From contig CAWFXC010000005.1 of NCBI GenBank assembly GCA_963819735.1, positions 992,001 through 1,056,000 of the forward strand: a DNA stretch of 64,000 nt. The letters are read 5' to 3'. The stretch comes from CAWFXC01 sp963819735 (lineage in GTDB: Bacteria; Actinomycetota; Acidimicrobiia; IMCC26256; DASPTH01). Positions 17,607 to 25,027 of the stretch are shown here, piece by piece. Positions within the stretch are counted from its first letter, which is position 1; each line of letters starts with the position of its first letter. A model generated the notes under the pieces. It ran no database searches and was not told where the DNA came from. It saw only the letters and a program-made list of their open reading frames with translations. The translations under genes and the position numbers were made by a program.

Positions 17607-18467
17607 TCACTCGCCCGCCGCCGCGCCGGCGAGCACGGCTCGGGCGTGGCGGGCCAGCGGTTCGTCGACCATCTGGCCTTCGAAGTTGATCGCCGCCTCA
17701 CCCCGCGCCACGGCGGCGTCGTAGGCCTCGAGGAGCCGACGGGCCCGGCTGATCTCGTCGGGTGACGACGAGAACGCCCGGTTCGCCAGGGTCACCTCCG
17801 CGGGATGGATGCAGAGCTTTCCGCGGTAACCGATCGCCCGCCCCTGGGCCGCGTCGGCCAGGAAGTGCTCGTCGTCGTCGATGGTGGTCACGACCTGGTC
17901 GAGCGCGAGCACGCCTGCGACACGAGCGGCAAGGGCGACCCGGGAGCGCGCGTAGAGCACTTCGGTGCTCGACGGTGTGCGCACGCCGCCCATGTCGGCG
18001 ATGAAGTCCTCGGCGCCGAAGTAGCCGACCGCCACCGGCGGCGCGAACAGCTGGCGCGCTTCCTCGACCCCGAGCGCGGTCTCGATCCCGGCGATCAGGT
18101 GCAGGTGCGCGAGGCCCGCTCCTGCGAGCGCCTCGACCACGGTCGTCAATTGCTCCACGGACTCGAGCTTGGGTACGACGATGCCGGCGATCTCGGGGGC
18201 CACGCCGGCGGTCACGTCGCCGGCGAACCATTCCGTGGGCACCGCGTTGACCCGCACGTAGACGGCGATCTCGGGGTGGGTGGTCGCCAGATCGGTCCCG
18301 GCGGCGCGGGCCGTCGCCCGGGCCTCGACCTTGCCCGCCGGCGGGACGGCGTCCTCGAGGTCGATCACGACGCCGTCGGGCGCGCTGCGAGGCAGCTTGG
18401 CCAGCACGTCGGGCCGGCTGGCGGGGGCGAACAACAGGCTGCGGATCCGGCCCGGGCCGGAGGTCAT
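17607..18467 (-). CDS. CitE-like HpcH/HpaI aldolase family lyase
   Basis: 286 residues from ATG 18467, whose ATGA overlaps the MaoC stop. A TIM barrel with LFAPASRPD at the start, metal/substrate residues in VIDLEDAVPP and LIAGIETALGV, GAEDFIADMGG, and GKLCIHPAEV near the end, the CitE-like signature. Homologues cleave beta-hydroxyacyl-CoA such as malyl-, citramalyl- or HMG-CoA. The CitE-MaoC pair matches Rv2498c-Rv2499c in the leucine-degradation cluster of M. tuberculosis (recalled, not searched). There are no citrate lyase alpha or gamma subunits here. Confidence 0.88.
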   Translation of the reverse strand: MTSGPGRIRSLLFAPASRPDVLAKLPRSAPDGVVIDLEDAVPPAGKVEARATARAAGTDLATTHPEIAVYVRVNAVPTEWFAGDVTAGVAPEIAGIVVPKLESVEQLTTVVEALAGAGLAHLHLIAGIETALGVEEARQLFAPPVAVGYFGAEDFIADMGGVRTPSSTEVLYARSRVALAARVAGVLALDQVVTTIDDDEHFLADAAQGRAIGYRGKLCIHPAEVTLANRAFSSSPDEISRARRLLEAYDAAVARGEAAINFEGQMVDEPLARHARAVLAGAAAGE

Positions 18468-18943
18468 CGGCTCGTCCCGTCGGCCGGTCGCCGCCACATG
18501 AGCGCATTGCGGCGCGCCCGGCACACGAGGTCGTCGCGCTGGTTGAAGCCGCGGTGCTCGAACGTGACGATGCCCTGCTCCGGTCGCGACTTCGATTCAC
18601 GCGTGGCCACGACTTCGGTCTCGGCGTGGATCGTGTCGCCGTGGAAGACCGGGGTCGGGAACACGACTTCCTCGAACCCGAGGTTCGCCACCGTCGTGCC
18701 GTGGGTGGTCTCCAGGACGGAGATGCCGACGAGTAGGCCGAGGGTGAAGAGGCTGTTGACCAACGGTCGGCCGAACTCGGTGGTGGCGGCGTACTCGGCG
18801 TCGAGGTGCACCCGGGCCGGGTTGAGCGTCATCGTGGTGAAGAGGATGTTGTCGCTCTCGGTGACGGTGCGGGTGAGCGCATGCGGTACGACGAGGCCGA
18901 CGGGGAGATCCTCGAACCAGCGCCCGTGATGCGGAGTGTCCAC
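18464..18943 (-). CDS. MaoC-like (hot-dog fold) acyl-CoA hydratase
   Basis: 159 residues from GTG 18943. A single hot-dog domain with NPARVHLDAEYA, the hydratase-2 region, and FGRPLVNSLFTLG. It would add water to an enoyl-CoA such as mesaconyl- or methylglutaconyl-CoA; the substrate is inferred from the CitE-like partner that overlaps it by four bases. Divergent from acetoacetyl-CoA synthetase with 98 bases between the starts, a likely shared control region. Confidence 0.87.
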   Translation of the reverse strand: MDTPHHGRWFEDLPVGLVVPHALTRTVTESDNILFTTMTLNPARVHLDAEYAATTEFGRPLVNSLFTLGLLVGISVLETTHGTTVANLGFEEVVFPTPVFHGDTIHAETEVVATRESKSRPEQGIVTFEHRGFNQRDDLVCRARRNALMWRRPADGTSR

Positions 18944-19041
18944 GTGGAGAGCCTTCCCTCGATCGTCGTCGTACGCTGCGTCGCTGTGATCAGCGCAGCA
19001 TTATCACCTGCGCCCGACGCGCGGGATACGGGGCCCGACGC

Positions 19042-21000
19042 GTGAGGGGCGAGATCCTGTGGACCCCACCGCCGGACGTGCTCGAACGCACCCGGATCGG
19101 TGCCTATCTCGCGTGGTTGGAATCGGCGCGCGGCCTCCGCTTCGCGGGGTACGCGGACCTCTGGCAATGGTCGGTCGACGATCTCGACGGGTTCTGGACG
19201 TCGGTGGCCGAGTGGTCCGGGGTGCGATGGCACGACCGGCCCGAGCGGGCGTTGGGGGAGCGCCGGATGCCCGGCGCGCACTGGTTCCCGGGAGCCACGC
19301 TCAACTACGCGGAGCAGGCGCTGGCCGCGGCGGAGACCCGGGGCGACGAGGTCGCAGTCGTCGCCCGGAGCCAGACCCGCGCCGGGTCCGCCATCACGTG
19401 GCGGGAGCTGGTCGATCTCGTGGCCCGCTGCCGCGCCGGACTGCAGCGGCTCGGCGTGGGCCCCGGCGACCGCGTCGCCGCGTACTCGCCGAACATCCCG
19501 GAGACCCTGATCGCGTTCCTCGCCACCGCCAGCCTCGGCGCGATCTGGTCCTCGTGCGCACCGGAGTTCGGTACCCGCTCGGTGATCGACCGCCTGGCCC
19601 AGATCGAGCCCGTGGTCCTGCTCGCGGTCGACGGCTACGGCTACGGCGCGAAGACCATCGACCGCGCCGCGGAGGTGACAACGATCGAAGCCGCGTTGCC
19701 GACCCTGCGCACGACGGTTCACCTGTCGTACGCGGGGACCGGGCCCGACGATTGGAGTGCGCTCGTCGGCGAACCCGCGACGCCGGCGTACGACCCGGTG
19801 CCGTTCGACCATCCGCTGTACGTGCTCTTCAGTTCGGGCACCACGGGGCTCCCGAAGGCGATCGTCCACGGCCACGGCGGCATCACCGTCGAACACCTGA
19901 AGACGCTCGCGCTCCATCACGACATCGCGGCCGGCGACCGGTTCTTCTGGTTCACCACCACCGGGTGGATGATGTGGAACTACTTGATGTCGGGACTGCT
20001 CGCGGGCGCGACGATCGTGTTGTTCGACGGCGATCCCGGCTACCCCGACCTCTCCACCCTCTGGCAGCTGGCCGCGGAGTTGCGGTTCGACGTGTTCGGG
20101 ATGAGCGCGCCGTTCATCATGGCGAGCCGCAAGGCGGGCGTGGTGCCGCCCGAACACGCGCCGCCGCACCGGCTGCGCAGCATCGGGTCCACCGGATCGC
20201 CGCTGCCCGCCGACGGGTTCCGTTGGGTCCATGACGCGGTGGGTGCCGACGTGCAGTTGGCGTCGATGAGCGGTGGCACCGACGTGTGCGCGGCGTTCGT
20301 CGGCGCGGTGCCGCTCCTTCCAGTGCGCGCCGGCGAGATCAGCTGTCGGTTGCTCGGTTGCGCGGTCGAGGCGTTCGACGCCGACGGAGCACCGTGCCCA
20401 CCGGGGGAGCAGGGGGAGCTCGTGGTCACCGCGCCCATGCCGTCGATGCCGCTCGGGTTCTGGGGCGATGCCGACGGCACGAAGCTGCGGAACGCCTACT
20501 TCGCCGACTATCCCGGCGTGTGGCGCCACGGCGACTGGATCACGTTCGCCGACGACGGCAGCTGCGTGATCTCGGGCCGGTCCGACGCGACGCTCAACCG
20601 CGGTGGCGTCCGTCTCGGCACGAGCGACTTCTACGCGGTGGTCGAAGAGCTGCCCGAGGTTGCCGACAGCCTGGTGGTGCACCTCGAGGGCGACGACCCC
20701 GACGACGCGATGGGCGAGCTGCTGCTCTTCGTCGCACTGCTTCCCGGTGTTGAACTCGACGACGACGTCCGCGGCCGCATCGCGCGCGACCTACGTCGTG
20801 AGTTGTCGCCTCGCCACGTTCCTGACGCGATCCACGCCGTGCCCGCGATCCCGCGCACATTGTCGGGCAAGAAGCTCGAGGTTCCGGTGAAGCGGATCCT
20901 GGGCGGGAAGGCGGCCGACGCGGTCGCCAGCCGCAGCTCGCTCGCCGACCCTGATTCACTCGCCTGGTACGAGCAATATGCCGCTGAGCGCGTTCGCTGA
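19042..21000 (+). CDS. Acetoacetyl-CoA synthetase
   Basis: 652 residues from GTG 19042, the length of acetoacetate-CoA ligases. N-terminal ACAS_N-like region (WQWSVDDLDGFW), adenylation motif SSGTTGLPKAIVHGHGG, TTTGWMMWN, SMSGGTDVC, GVRLGTSDFY and the catalytic Lys in TLSGKKLEVPVKR. It activates acetoacetate (or a related short ketoacid) to the CoA thioester in the cytosol. Together with the divergent CitE-MaoC pair this suggests use of acetoacetate released from leucine or HMG-CoA breakdown. A strong hairpin follows the stop. Confidence 0.9.
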   Translation: MRGEILWTPPPDVLERTRIGAYLAWLESARGLRFAGYADLWQWSVDDLDGFWTSVAEWSGVRWHDRPERALGERRMPGAHWFPGATLNYAEQALAAAETRGDEVAVVARSQTRAGSAITWRELVDLVARCRAGLQRLGVGPGDRVAAYSPNIPETLIAFLATASLGAIWSSCAPEFGTRSVIDRLAQIEPVVLLAVDGYGYGAKTIDRAAEVTTIEAALPTLRTTVHLSYAGTGPDDWSALVGEPATPAYDPVPFDHPLYVLFSSGTTGLPKAIVHGHGGITVEHLKTLALHHDIAAGDRFFWFTTTGWMMWNYLMSGLLAGATIVLFDGDPGYPDLSTLWQLAAELRFDVFGMSAPFIMASRKAGVVPPEHAPPHRLRSIGSTGSPLPADGFRWVHDAVGADVQLASMSGGTDVCAAFVGAVPLLPVRAGEISCRLLGCAVEAFDADGAPCPPGEQGELVVTAPMPSMPLGFWGDADGTKLRNAYFADYPGVWRHGDWITFADDGSCVISGRSDATLNRGGVRLGTSDFYAVVEELPEVADSLVVHLEGDDPDDAMGELLLFVALLPGVELDDDVRGRIARDLRRELSPRHVPDAIHAVPAIPRTLSGKKLEVPVKRILGGKAADAVASRSSLADPDSLAWYEQYAAERVR

Positions 21001-21014
21001 CGACGCACAGTGAC

Positions 21015-21038
21015 CGGATCGCGTGTGAACGCGATCCG
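21015..21038 (+). terminator. Terminator hairpin after acetoacetyl-CoA synthetase
   Basis: Perfect 9-bp stem (cggatcgcg / cgcgatccg) with loop tgtgaa, 14 bases after the stop codon. No T-run. Confidence 0.6.
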
Positions 21039-21101
21039 CCCTCAAGGTCTCCCGCGTGGATGCCGACAGAGCCGCCACGGGCTGTACCTGGGAGGTGCCT
21101 C

Positions 21102-21224
21102 GTGTTCTTCTTCTACGTCTCCGCGGCGTTGGTGGCGTTCGGCGCGGTGTTCGCCGCAGTCTCGATTGCGGCGGAGCAGGGTGTGCGCGTCGGCGCGCGC
21201 CTCATGCATCGCTCGTCGGAATAG
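21102..21224 (+). CDS. Tiny single-pass membrane protein (40 aa)
   Basis: GTG 21102 follows a perfect GGGAGGT Shine-Dalgarno at 21090-21096. The product starts MFFFYVSAALVAFGAVFAAV, one membrane helix, and ends with a basic, polar tail (RVGARLMHRSSE). No family known to me. The strong ribosome site and clean hydrophobic helix support a real gene although it is only 40 residues. It is convergent with another tiny membrane protein. Confidence 0.6.
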   Translation: MFFFYVSAALVAFGAVFAAVSIAAEQGVRVGARLMHRSSE

Positions 21225-21264
21225 TGCATCCGGTCGCGGCGACACCCGACAGTTCGGCCGGTAC

Positions 21265-21396
21265 CTACTGATCGTTGTCGTGCTGGTCTCGGCCGCGCCG
21301 TCGTGACAGCACGACGGGGACGATGATGAACGCCATCATCACGAACACGATGAGGATCACGGTCGGCCCGGCCTCACGTTCGCGTTGATCATGCAT
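21265..21396 (-). CDS. Tiny single-pass membrane protein (43 aa)
   Basis: Read from ATG 21396: a charged N-terminus (MHDQREREAG), one helix (TVILIVFVMMAFIIVPVVL), then RRR-rich and DNDQ tail. This gives an N-out or N-in single-span protein whose orientation cannot be fixed. GGAG abuts the ATG with almost no spacer, so the start is unusual. Function unknown. Confidence 0.5.
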   Translation of the reverse strand: MHDQREREAGPTVILIVFVMMAFIIVPVVLSRRRGRDQHDNDQ

Positions 21397-21488
21397 CTCC
21401 GACAGTACGCGAACGCGGTGTGCCGGTTTCACCGGAGCCTGCGGCGGGTATCACCCGACTGCGGAGCCGCCCTCCGGTTGCTCCACGC

Positions 21489-21535
21489 CGAAGCCCCGAT
21501 CCGCCTGCCCGCCCCAGGCCGAGGTCGGGGCTTCG
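21489..21535. terminator. Long GC-rich hairpin between small genes
   Basis: Perfect 11-bp inverted repeat (cgaagccccga / tcggggcttcg) with a 25-base loop, in the 253-base gap between two divergent small genes. Position suggests a structured leader or insulator rather than a simple terminator, because no gene ends here. Nothing else is evident in the gap. Confidence 0.4.
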
Positions 21536-21649
21536 TCGCGGGCGTGCTCCGCGCCGGTCGACGTCCCTCGCGCACGAGTTCGCATATCGCGTCGGCGGTT
21601 TTGGCGGCGATCGTCGGGGTAGTTGGTTGCTACCGACCGAGGAGGACTC

Positions 21650-22006
21650 ATGTTCCGATTGCTCATCCGGCTCGTAGTGCTCGCCCTCGCGGCGCTCGGA
21701 GCCAAGACGCTGTACGACAAGTTCGCGCCGCACACCGACGACCTGAAGACCACGGGGTACGAGTTCGTCGACCGGGCCGGCTCGGCCGCACGCGACGTCG
21801 GCGCCGCGGTCAGCGACGCCACCCAGAAGGTCGCGACCACGGCCAAGGAGAGTGCCACCGACGTGATGACCACGGCGCAGGACAAGGCGGACGACGTGAA
21901 GGCGGCCGCCGACGACGCAGTGGGCAAGGTGTCGCAGCAACTCGAACCCGAGACCGCGAACGCAACTGCCGTGCCGACCGACCTCGGGTCGACCTCGTCG
22001 AACTGA
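21650..22006 (+). CDS. Membrane-anchored Ala-rich helical protein (YtxH/LEA-like)
   Basis: 118 residues from ATG 21650 with a strong GAGGAGG. An N-terminal helix (MFRLLIRLVVLALAALGAK) anchors it, followed by about 80 residues of amphipathic Ala/Asp/Lys helix with repeated units such as VATTAKESATDVMTTAQDKA, as seen in YtxH or LEA-like stress proteins. The likely site is the cytoplasmic or outer membrane face. Its TGA forms a TGATCA palindrome with the stop of the next, convergent gene. Confidence 0.75.
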   Translation: MFRLLIRLVVLALAALGAKTLYDKFAPHTDDLKTTGYEFVDRAGSAARDVGAAVSDATQKVATTAKESATDVMTTAQDKADDVKAAADDAVGKVSQQLEPETANATAVPTDLGSTSSN

Positions 22007-22252
22007 TCAGCGGCCCTCGAGCCCGGCGTCGATCGCGATCCGGGTGATCATCTCCGCGGCGGAGCACGAGACCGCTTCCGCGGCGACGGTCACCGCGTAA
22101 TGGGCCACGACGATCAGCCCGAGCAGGAGCGCGCCCGGGTTCACGTCGTCGAGCACGGCGCCGAATCCGCGACCGAACCCGTCACCGCGGCCCCGGGCGC
22201 GCAGGAGCTCGGCCGCGTCGCGTATCGCCTGACGCTCTTCCGAAGTCCACAT
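22007..22252 (-). CDS. Small hypothetical protein with hydrophobic helix
   Basis: 81 residues from ATG 22252 (AGGTGA upstream). A short N-terminal charged helix (MWTSEERQAIRDAAELLRARG) precedes a Gly-rich stretch and a hydrophobic segment GALLLGLIVVAHYAVTVAAEAV. No recognisable family. Convergent with the Ala-rich membrane protein, the two stops sharing a TGATCA. Confidence 0.6.
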   Translation of the reverse strand: MWTSEERQAIRDAAELLRARGRGDGFGRGFGAVLDDVNPGALLLGLIVVAHYAVTVAAEAVSCSAAEMITRIAIDAGLEGR

Positions 22253-22482
22253 CGAGTCACCTGCTGGGGTCGTGTGCGTCGACGCGGACCCGGCCGTCCG
22301 CTGCCGGCTCGCCCGGGTGCACCGGCGGAGTCCCACCAGCCTGACACATTTCTGACGGCGCCCGGGCACCATCCGCCCCGGACACCACCCGCCCGGCACC
22401 GCCGGCACCGGGGCGTCCCGCGATTATCGGAGCGCGAGGGAGGGTACGGAAAACGGCAGCCCGGACGACCGGGGAGCGAAGG

Positions 22483-22773
22483 GTGTACCGCATGTACATC
22501 GGTTTGGGTGTCCTCATCTGGCTCGTGCTCGTCGCCGCGATCATCGTGATCATCACGCGTCACGGTCGCGGCAAGCACCCGAGCGAGGACGCCGTCCTCC
22601 GGGCACTCGACGAGTTGGTGGCGTCCGGGCAACCGCACGGTGAGGCCGACGTCGCCGCCGAGCTCGGCGTCTACCTCGATGAGGTCCAGCCGACGCTGCA
22701 GGCGATGTACGCGAAGGGCATCCTCGTTCTCACCGACGGCCCGCCGCCGGTGCAGGAGGGCCGGGCCGCATAG
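22483..22773 (+). CDS. Membrane protein with cytoplasmic winged-helix-like domain
   Basis: 96 residues from GTG 22483, six bases after GGGGAG (an ATG at 22492 is the alternative). One membrane helix (YIGLGVLIWLVLVAAIIVIIT) is followed by a charged linker and about 60 residues patterned like a small winged helix (EDAVLRALDELVASGQ, VAAELGVYLDEVQPTLQAM, ILVLTDG). That is an uncommon layout, perhaps a membrane-tethered regulator. Function unproven. Confidence 0.65.
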   Translation: MYRMYIGLGVLIWLVLVAAIIVIITRHGRGKHPSEDAVLRALDELVASGQPHGEADVAAELGVYLDEVQPTLQAMYAKGILVLTDGPPPVQEGRAA

Positions 22774-22870
22774 CGGTGCGCGCGAGACCGGTCGTCGGTC
22801 CCGACGAGATCGTGCGTCGAGGATGCGATGCCCGTAGGGTGCCCCGTCCCTCGACGAACGGAGGCCCGGC

Positions 22871-23182
22871 GTGTGGGCACAGCTCATCACGACCCGTCTG
22901 AAGCCCGGTAAGGAAGACGCACTCCCGCGTCTCATGGACGAGTTGCGGGCCGTCGAGCAGCCGGGCTCGGGCCTGCTGCGCTCGATGGCCATGCGCGATC
23001 AGAACGACCCGAACCGGGTGTTCATGCTGGTCATGTTCGAGAGCGAGGAGCAGGCCCGCGCCCGCGAAGGCGATGCCCGTCGCCAAGAGGGGCTGACCGT
23101 GGCGCGGGCGACGATGGCCGAGATCTTCGAAGGCGGCCTGGAGTTCACCGACCTTGTCGTGGTCGACGAGAACGCGCCGTAG
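22871..23182 (+). CDS. ABM-like (antibiotic biosynthesis monooxygenase fold) small protein
   Basis: 103 residues from GTG 22871 with GGAGGC upstream. A dimeric alpha/beta ferredoxin-like pattern: WAQLITTRLKPGKED, a helix, GLLRSMAMRDQNDPNRVFMLVMFES, then a C-terminal strand. Such proteins include monooxygenases and heme-binding relatives, but many have unknown substrates. A hairpin at 23257-23303 probably ends the transcript. Confidence 0.7.
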   Translation: MWAQLITTRLKPGKEDALPRLMDELRAVEQPGSGLLRSMAMRDQNDPNRVFMLVMFESEEQARAREGDARRQEGLTVARATMAEIFEGGLEFTDLVVVDENAP

Positions 23183-23256
23183 CAAGCGGTCTCGGCGTTT
23201 ACGCGGTCGCGGCTCCGGAAATCACGACACTGCGGAGTCCGCCCCTCCGCCCGTGA

Positions 23257-23303
23257 GACGAGCCCCAGCCTTGCTGCCACTGAGCCGAGGCTGGGGTTTC
23301 GTC
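23257..23303. terminator. Long hairpin downstream of the ABM-like gene
   Basis: Arms gacgagccccagcct and aggctggggtttcgtc pair over about 15 positions with one or two mismatches or wobbles; the loop is about 16 bases. It lies 74 bases after the ABM-like stop and 34 bases before the T-tailed hairpin. Confidence 0.6.
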
Positions 23304-23337
23304 TTGCGAATGGGCGAACATGGGTAGGGATGAGATC

Positions 23338-23394
23338 GGCGGAGGTCCCCGATCTTCCCCTAGCCCGGAGTCGGCAGGGCCTCCGCCTTTTTTT
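23338..23394 (+). terminator. Intrinsic terminator with seven-T tail, possible end of a small RNA
   Basis: An 11-bp stem with one G-U-type pair (ggcggaggtcc / gggcctccgcc) is followed directly by TTTTTTT. The 28-base loop holds a second possible 4-bp stem (ccga / tcgg). A T-tailed terminator is rare in this GC-rich sequence. With the hairpin at 23257-23303 it could delimit a roughly 130-base noncoding RNA, but no promoter is clear. Confidence 0.6.
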
Positions 23395-23449
23395 CCCACT
23401 CGTCGTCGGTTTCAGCCGTCACTCAGGAAGCTGAGCGCACCATCACCCG

Positions 23450-23548
23450 GTGGCGTCGCGCACCAAGTACGAGATCATCGCCCTCGCGGTTCTCGGCGTG
23501 CTGTTCTTCGGCATCGTGATGATCGCGTTGCTCGCCCCGCAGGGTTAG
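23450..23548 (+). CDS. Tiny single-pass membrane protein (32 aa)
   Basis: From GTG 23450 the product is a short basic N-terminus (MASRTKYE) and one clean membrane helix (IIALAVLGVLFFGIVMIALLA) ending PQG. The Shine-Dalgarno is weak (AGGAAG, 17 bases upstream). Coding is likely from the hydrophobic pattern but not proven. No family. Confidence 0.45.
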   Translation: MASRTKYEIIALAVLGVLFFGIVMIALLAPQG

Positions 23549-23588
23549 CCCGGGCGCGAGCGAGCGCCGCGCCGCGCCGATCAGGTGC

Positions 23589-23948
23589 CTACTTGAACCA
23601 GATGCGCTGGTACTCGCGGCTCATGGGGTGCAGCAGGAGTGCCACGAGCGCGCCGTCGAACAGCAGGCTGATGATCGCGGTCGACGTGAAGACCGAGGAT
23701 CCGAACACCGCGAACAGCATCACGACCTGGAGTACGGCACCGCCGACGGCGACCGCGTAGCCCCACTTCTTCTCGTTGGCGATCCCGAAACCGCCGACGC
23801 CGAGGGCGATGATCGTGAGCAGACCGGCCAGGATCGACGTGGCGACGAAGCCGAAGAGCAACCCGAAGACCGCATCGACATAGCAGAGGATCGTCGCCAT
23901 GTAGAGGGTCTGCGGCTGGAACTGATTGACCCACTTCCACTGGTTCAC
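23589..23948 (-). CDS. Four-helix membrane protein, unknown function
   Basis: 119 residues from GTG 23948, which overlaps the rlmN stop (GTGA), so its translation is probably coupled to rlmN. It has four hydrophobic segments: LYMATILCYVDAVFGLLFGF, ILAGLLTIIALGVGGFGIA, YAVAVGGAVLQVVMLFAVF and TAIISLLFDGALVALLL. The ends MNQWKWVNQFQP and REYQRIWFK are polar and likely cytoplasmic. I do not recognise the family. Confidence 0.75.
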   Translation of the reverse strand: MNQWKWVNQFQPQTLYMATILCYVDAVFGLLFGFVATSILAGLLTIIALGVGGFGIANEKKWGYAVAVGGAVLQVVMLFAVFGSSVFTSTAIISLLFDGALVALLLHPMSREYQRIWFK

Positions 23949-25027
23949 GAACCCATTGTTGCCGATTTCGACGGGTCGGGAGGCATCAACCCCCGCGATC
24001 GCAACTGACCGCAGGCGGCGGCGATCTCGGTGCCCCGATTGCGCCGAATCGTCGCCGTGACCCCGTGGGCCCGGAGCCGTTCGGCGAACTCGCGGAGGCG
24101 GGGCGGGTGGGAGGCGCCGCCGTCGAAGCCATCCGTGGGATTCAGAGGTATGAGGTTCACGTGGGCCCCTCCGATGCCCGGGAACGCGCCGAGCAACCGT
24201 CCGAGCGCCTCGGCCTGGCGGGCGGTGTCGTTCACGCCCGCGATGCACGCGTACTCGAACGTGACCCGGCGTCCCTTCGACGCCGCGAACTCGGACGCGG
24301 CGTCGAGGATCTCCGCGATCGGGTAGCGACGGTTGAGCGGGATGAGCTCGTCGCGCTCTGCGTCGGTGGGCGCGTGGAGCGACACCGCCAGCGTGACCGG
24401 GAGGGACTCGGCCGCGAGCCGGCGGATGGCCGGGGCGACCCCGACGGTGCTCACCGTGATCCGGCGCGCCGACAGCCCGAGATCGTCGTGCAGCCGTTCG
24501 ATCGCCGACCACGTGCCGTCGTAGTTCGCGAGGGGCTCGCCCATGCCCATGAACACGACGTTGCTCACCCGTTGCGGAGATGCGTGCGCGGCGCGCAGCA
24601 CCTGTTCCACGATCTCGCCGGGCTCGAGATGACGTTCGAACCCGGCCTGGCCGGTCGCGCAGAACGTGCAACCCATCGCGCAGCCCGCCTGCGACGACAC
24701 ACACACGGTGGCGCGGTCCGGGTAGCGCATGAGGACGGTTTCGATCTGCGCGCCGTCGCGGGTGCACCCCCAGAGCCACTTGGTGGTGGCGCCGTCGTGC
24801 GACTCGGAGATCACGAGCTCGGTCAGCGCGATGGGCAAGGCTTCGGCGATGCGCTCCCGGAGCGCACGGGGGAGCGACGTGGCGTCGTCGAGCGGTACCT
24901 GCCGGCGGTACAACGCGTCCCACACCTGCTCGGCGCGGTAGCGCGGTTCGCCCCACGCGGCGAGGAGAGTTTCGACGTCGGCCCGCGACGCGCCGTACCG
25001 CGTGGTCACCGGGGGTTCGAGGCTCAT
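23945..25027 (-). CDS. rlmN: Dual-specificity rRNA/tRNA adenine-C2 methyltransferase RlmN
   Basis: 360 residues from ATG 25027. A radical-SAM enzyme with the CAMGCTFCATGQAG cluster motif, the MGMGEPLANYD segment and the C-terminal methyl-carrying Cys in AAACGQL. It methylates A2503 of 23S rRNA and A37 of some tRNAs. The start overlaps the mshD stop (ATGA), giving an operon mshD-rlmN-small membrane protein. Confidence 0.95.
   Translation of the reverse strand: MSLEPPVTTRYGASRADVETLLAAWGEPRYRAEQVWDALYRRQVPLDDATSLPRALRERIAEALPIALTELVISESHDGATTKWLWGCTRDGAQIETVLMRYPDRATVCVSSQAGCAMGCTFCATGQAGFERHLEPGEIVEQVLRAAHASPQRVSNVVFMGMGEPLANYDGTWSAIERLHDDLGLSARRITVSTVGVAPAIRRLAAESLPVTLAVSLHAPTDAERDELIPLNRRYPIAEILDAASEFAASKGRRVTFEYACIAGVNDTARQAEALGRLLGAFPGIGGAHVNLIPLNPTDGFDGGASHPPRLREFAERLRAHGVTATIRRNRGTEIAAACGQLRSRGLMPPDPSKSATMGS

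Noticed and set aside
18829..20682. Minus-strand frame of 617 codons opposite acetoacetyl-CoA synthetase
   Set aside because: Its only meaningful part is the MaoC N-terminus at its end; the rest is a shadow rich in His, Arg and Glu.
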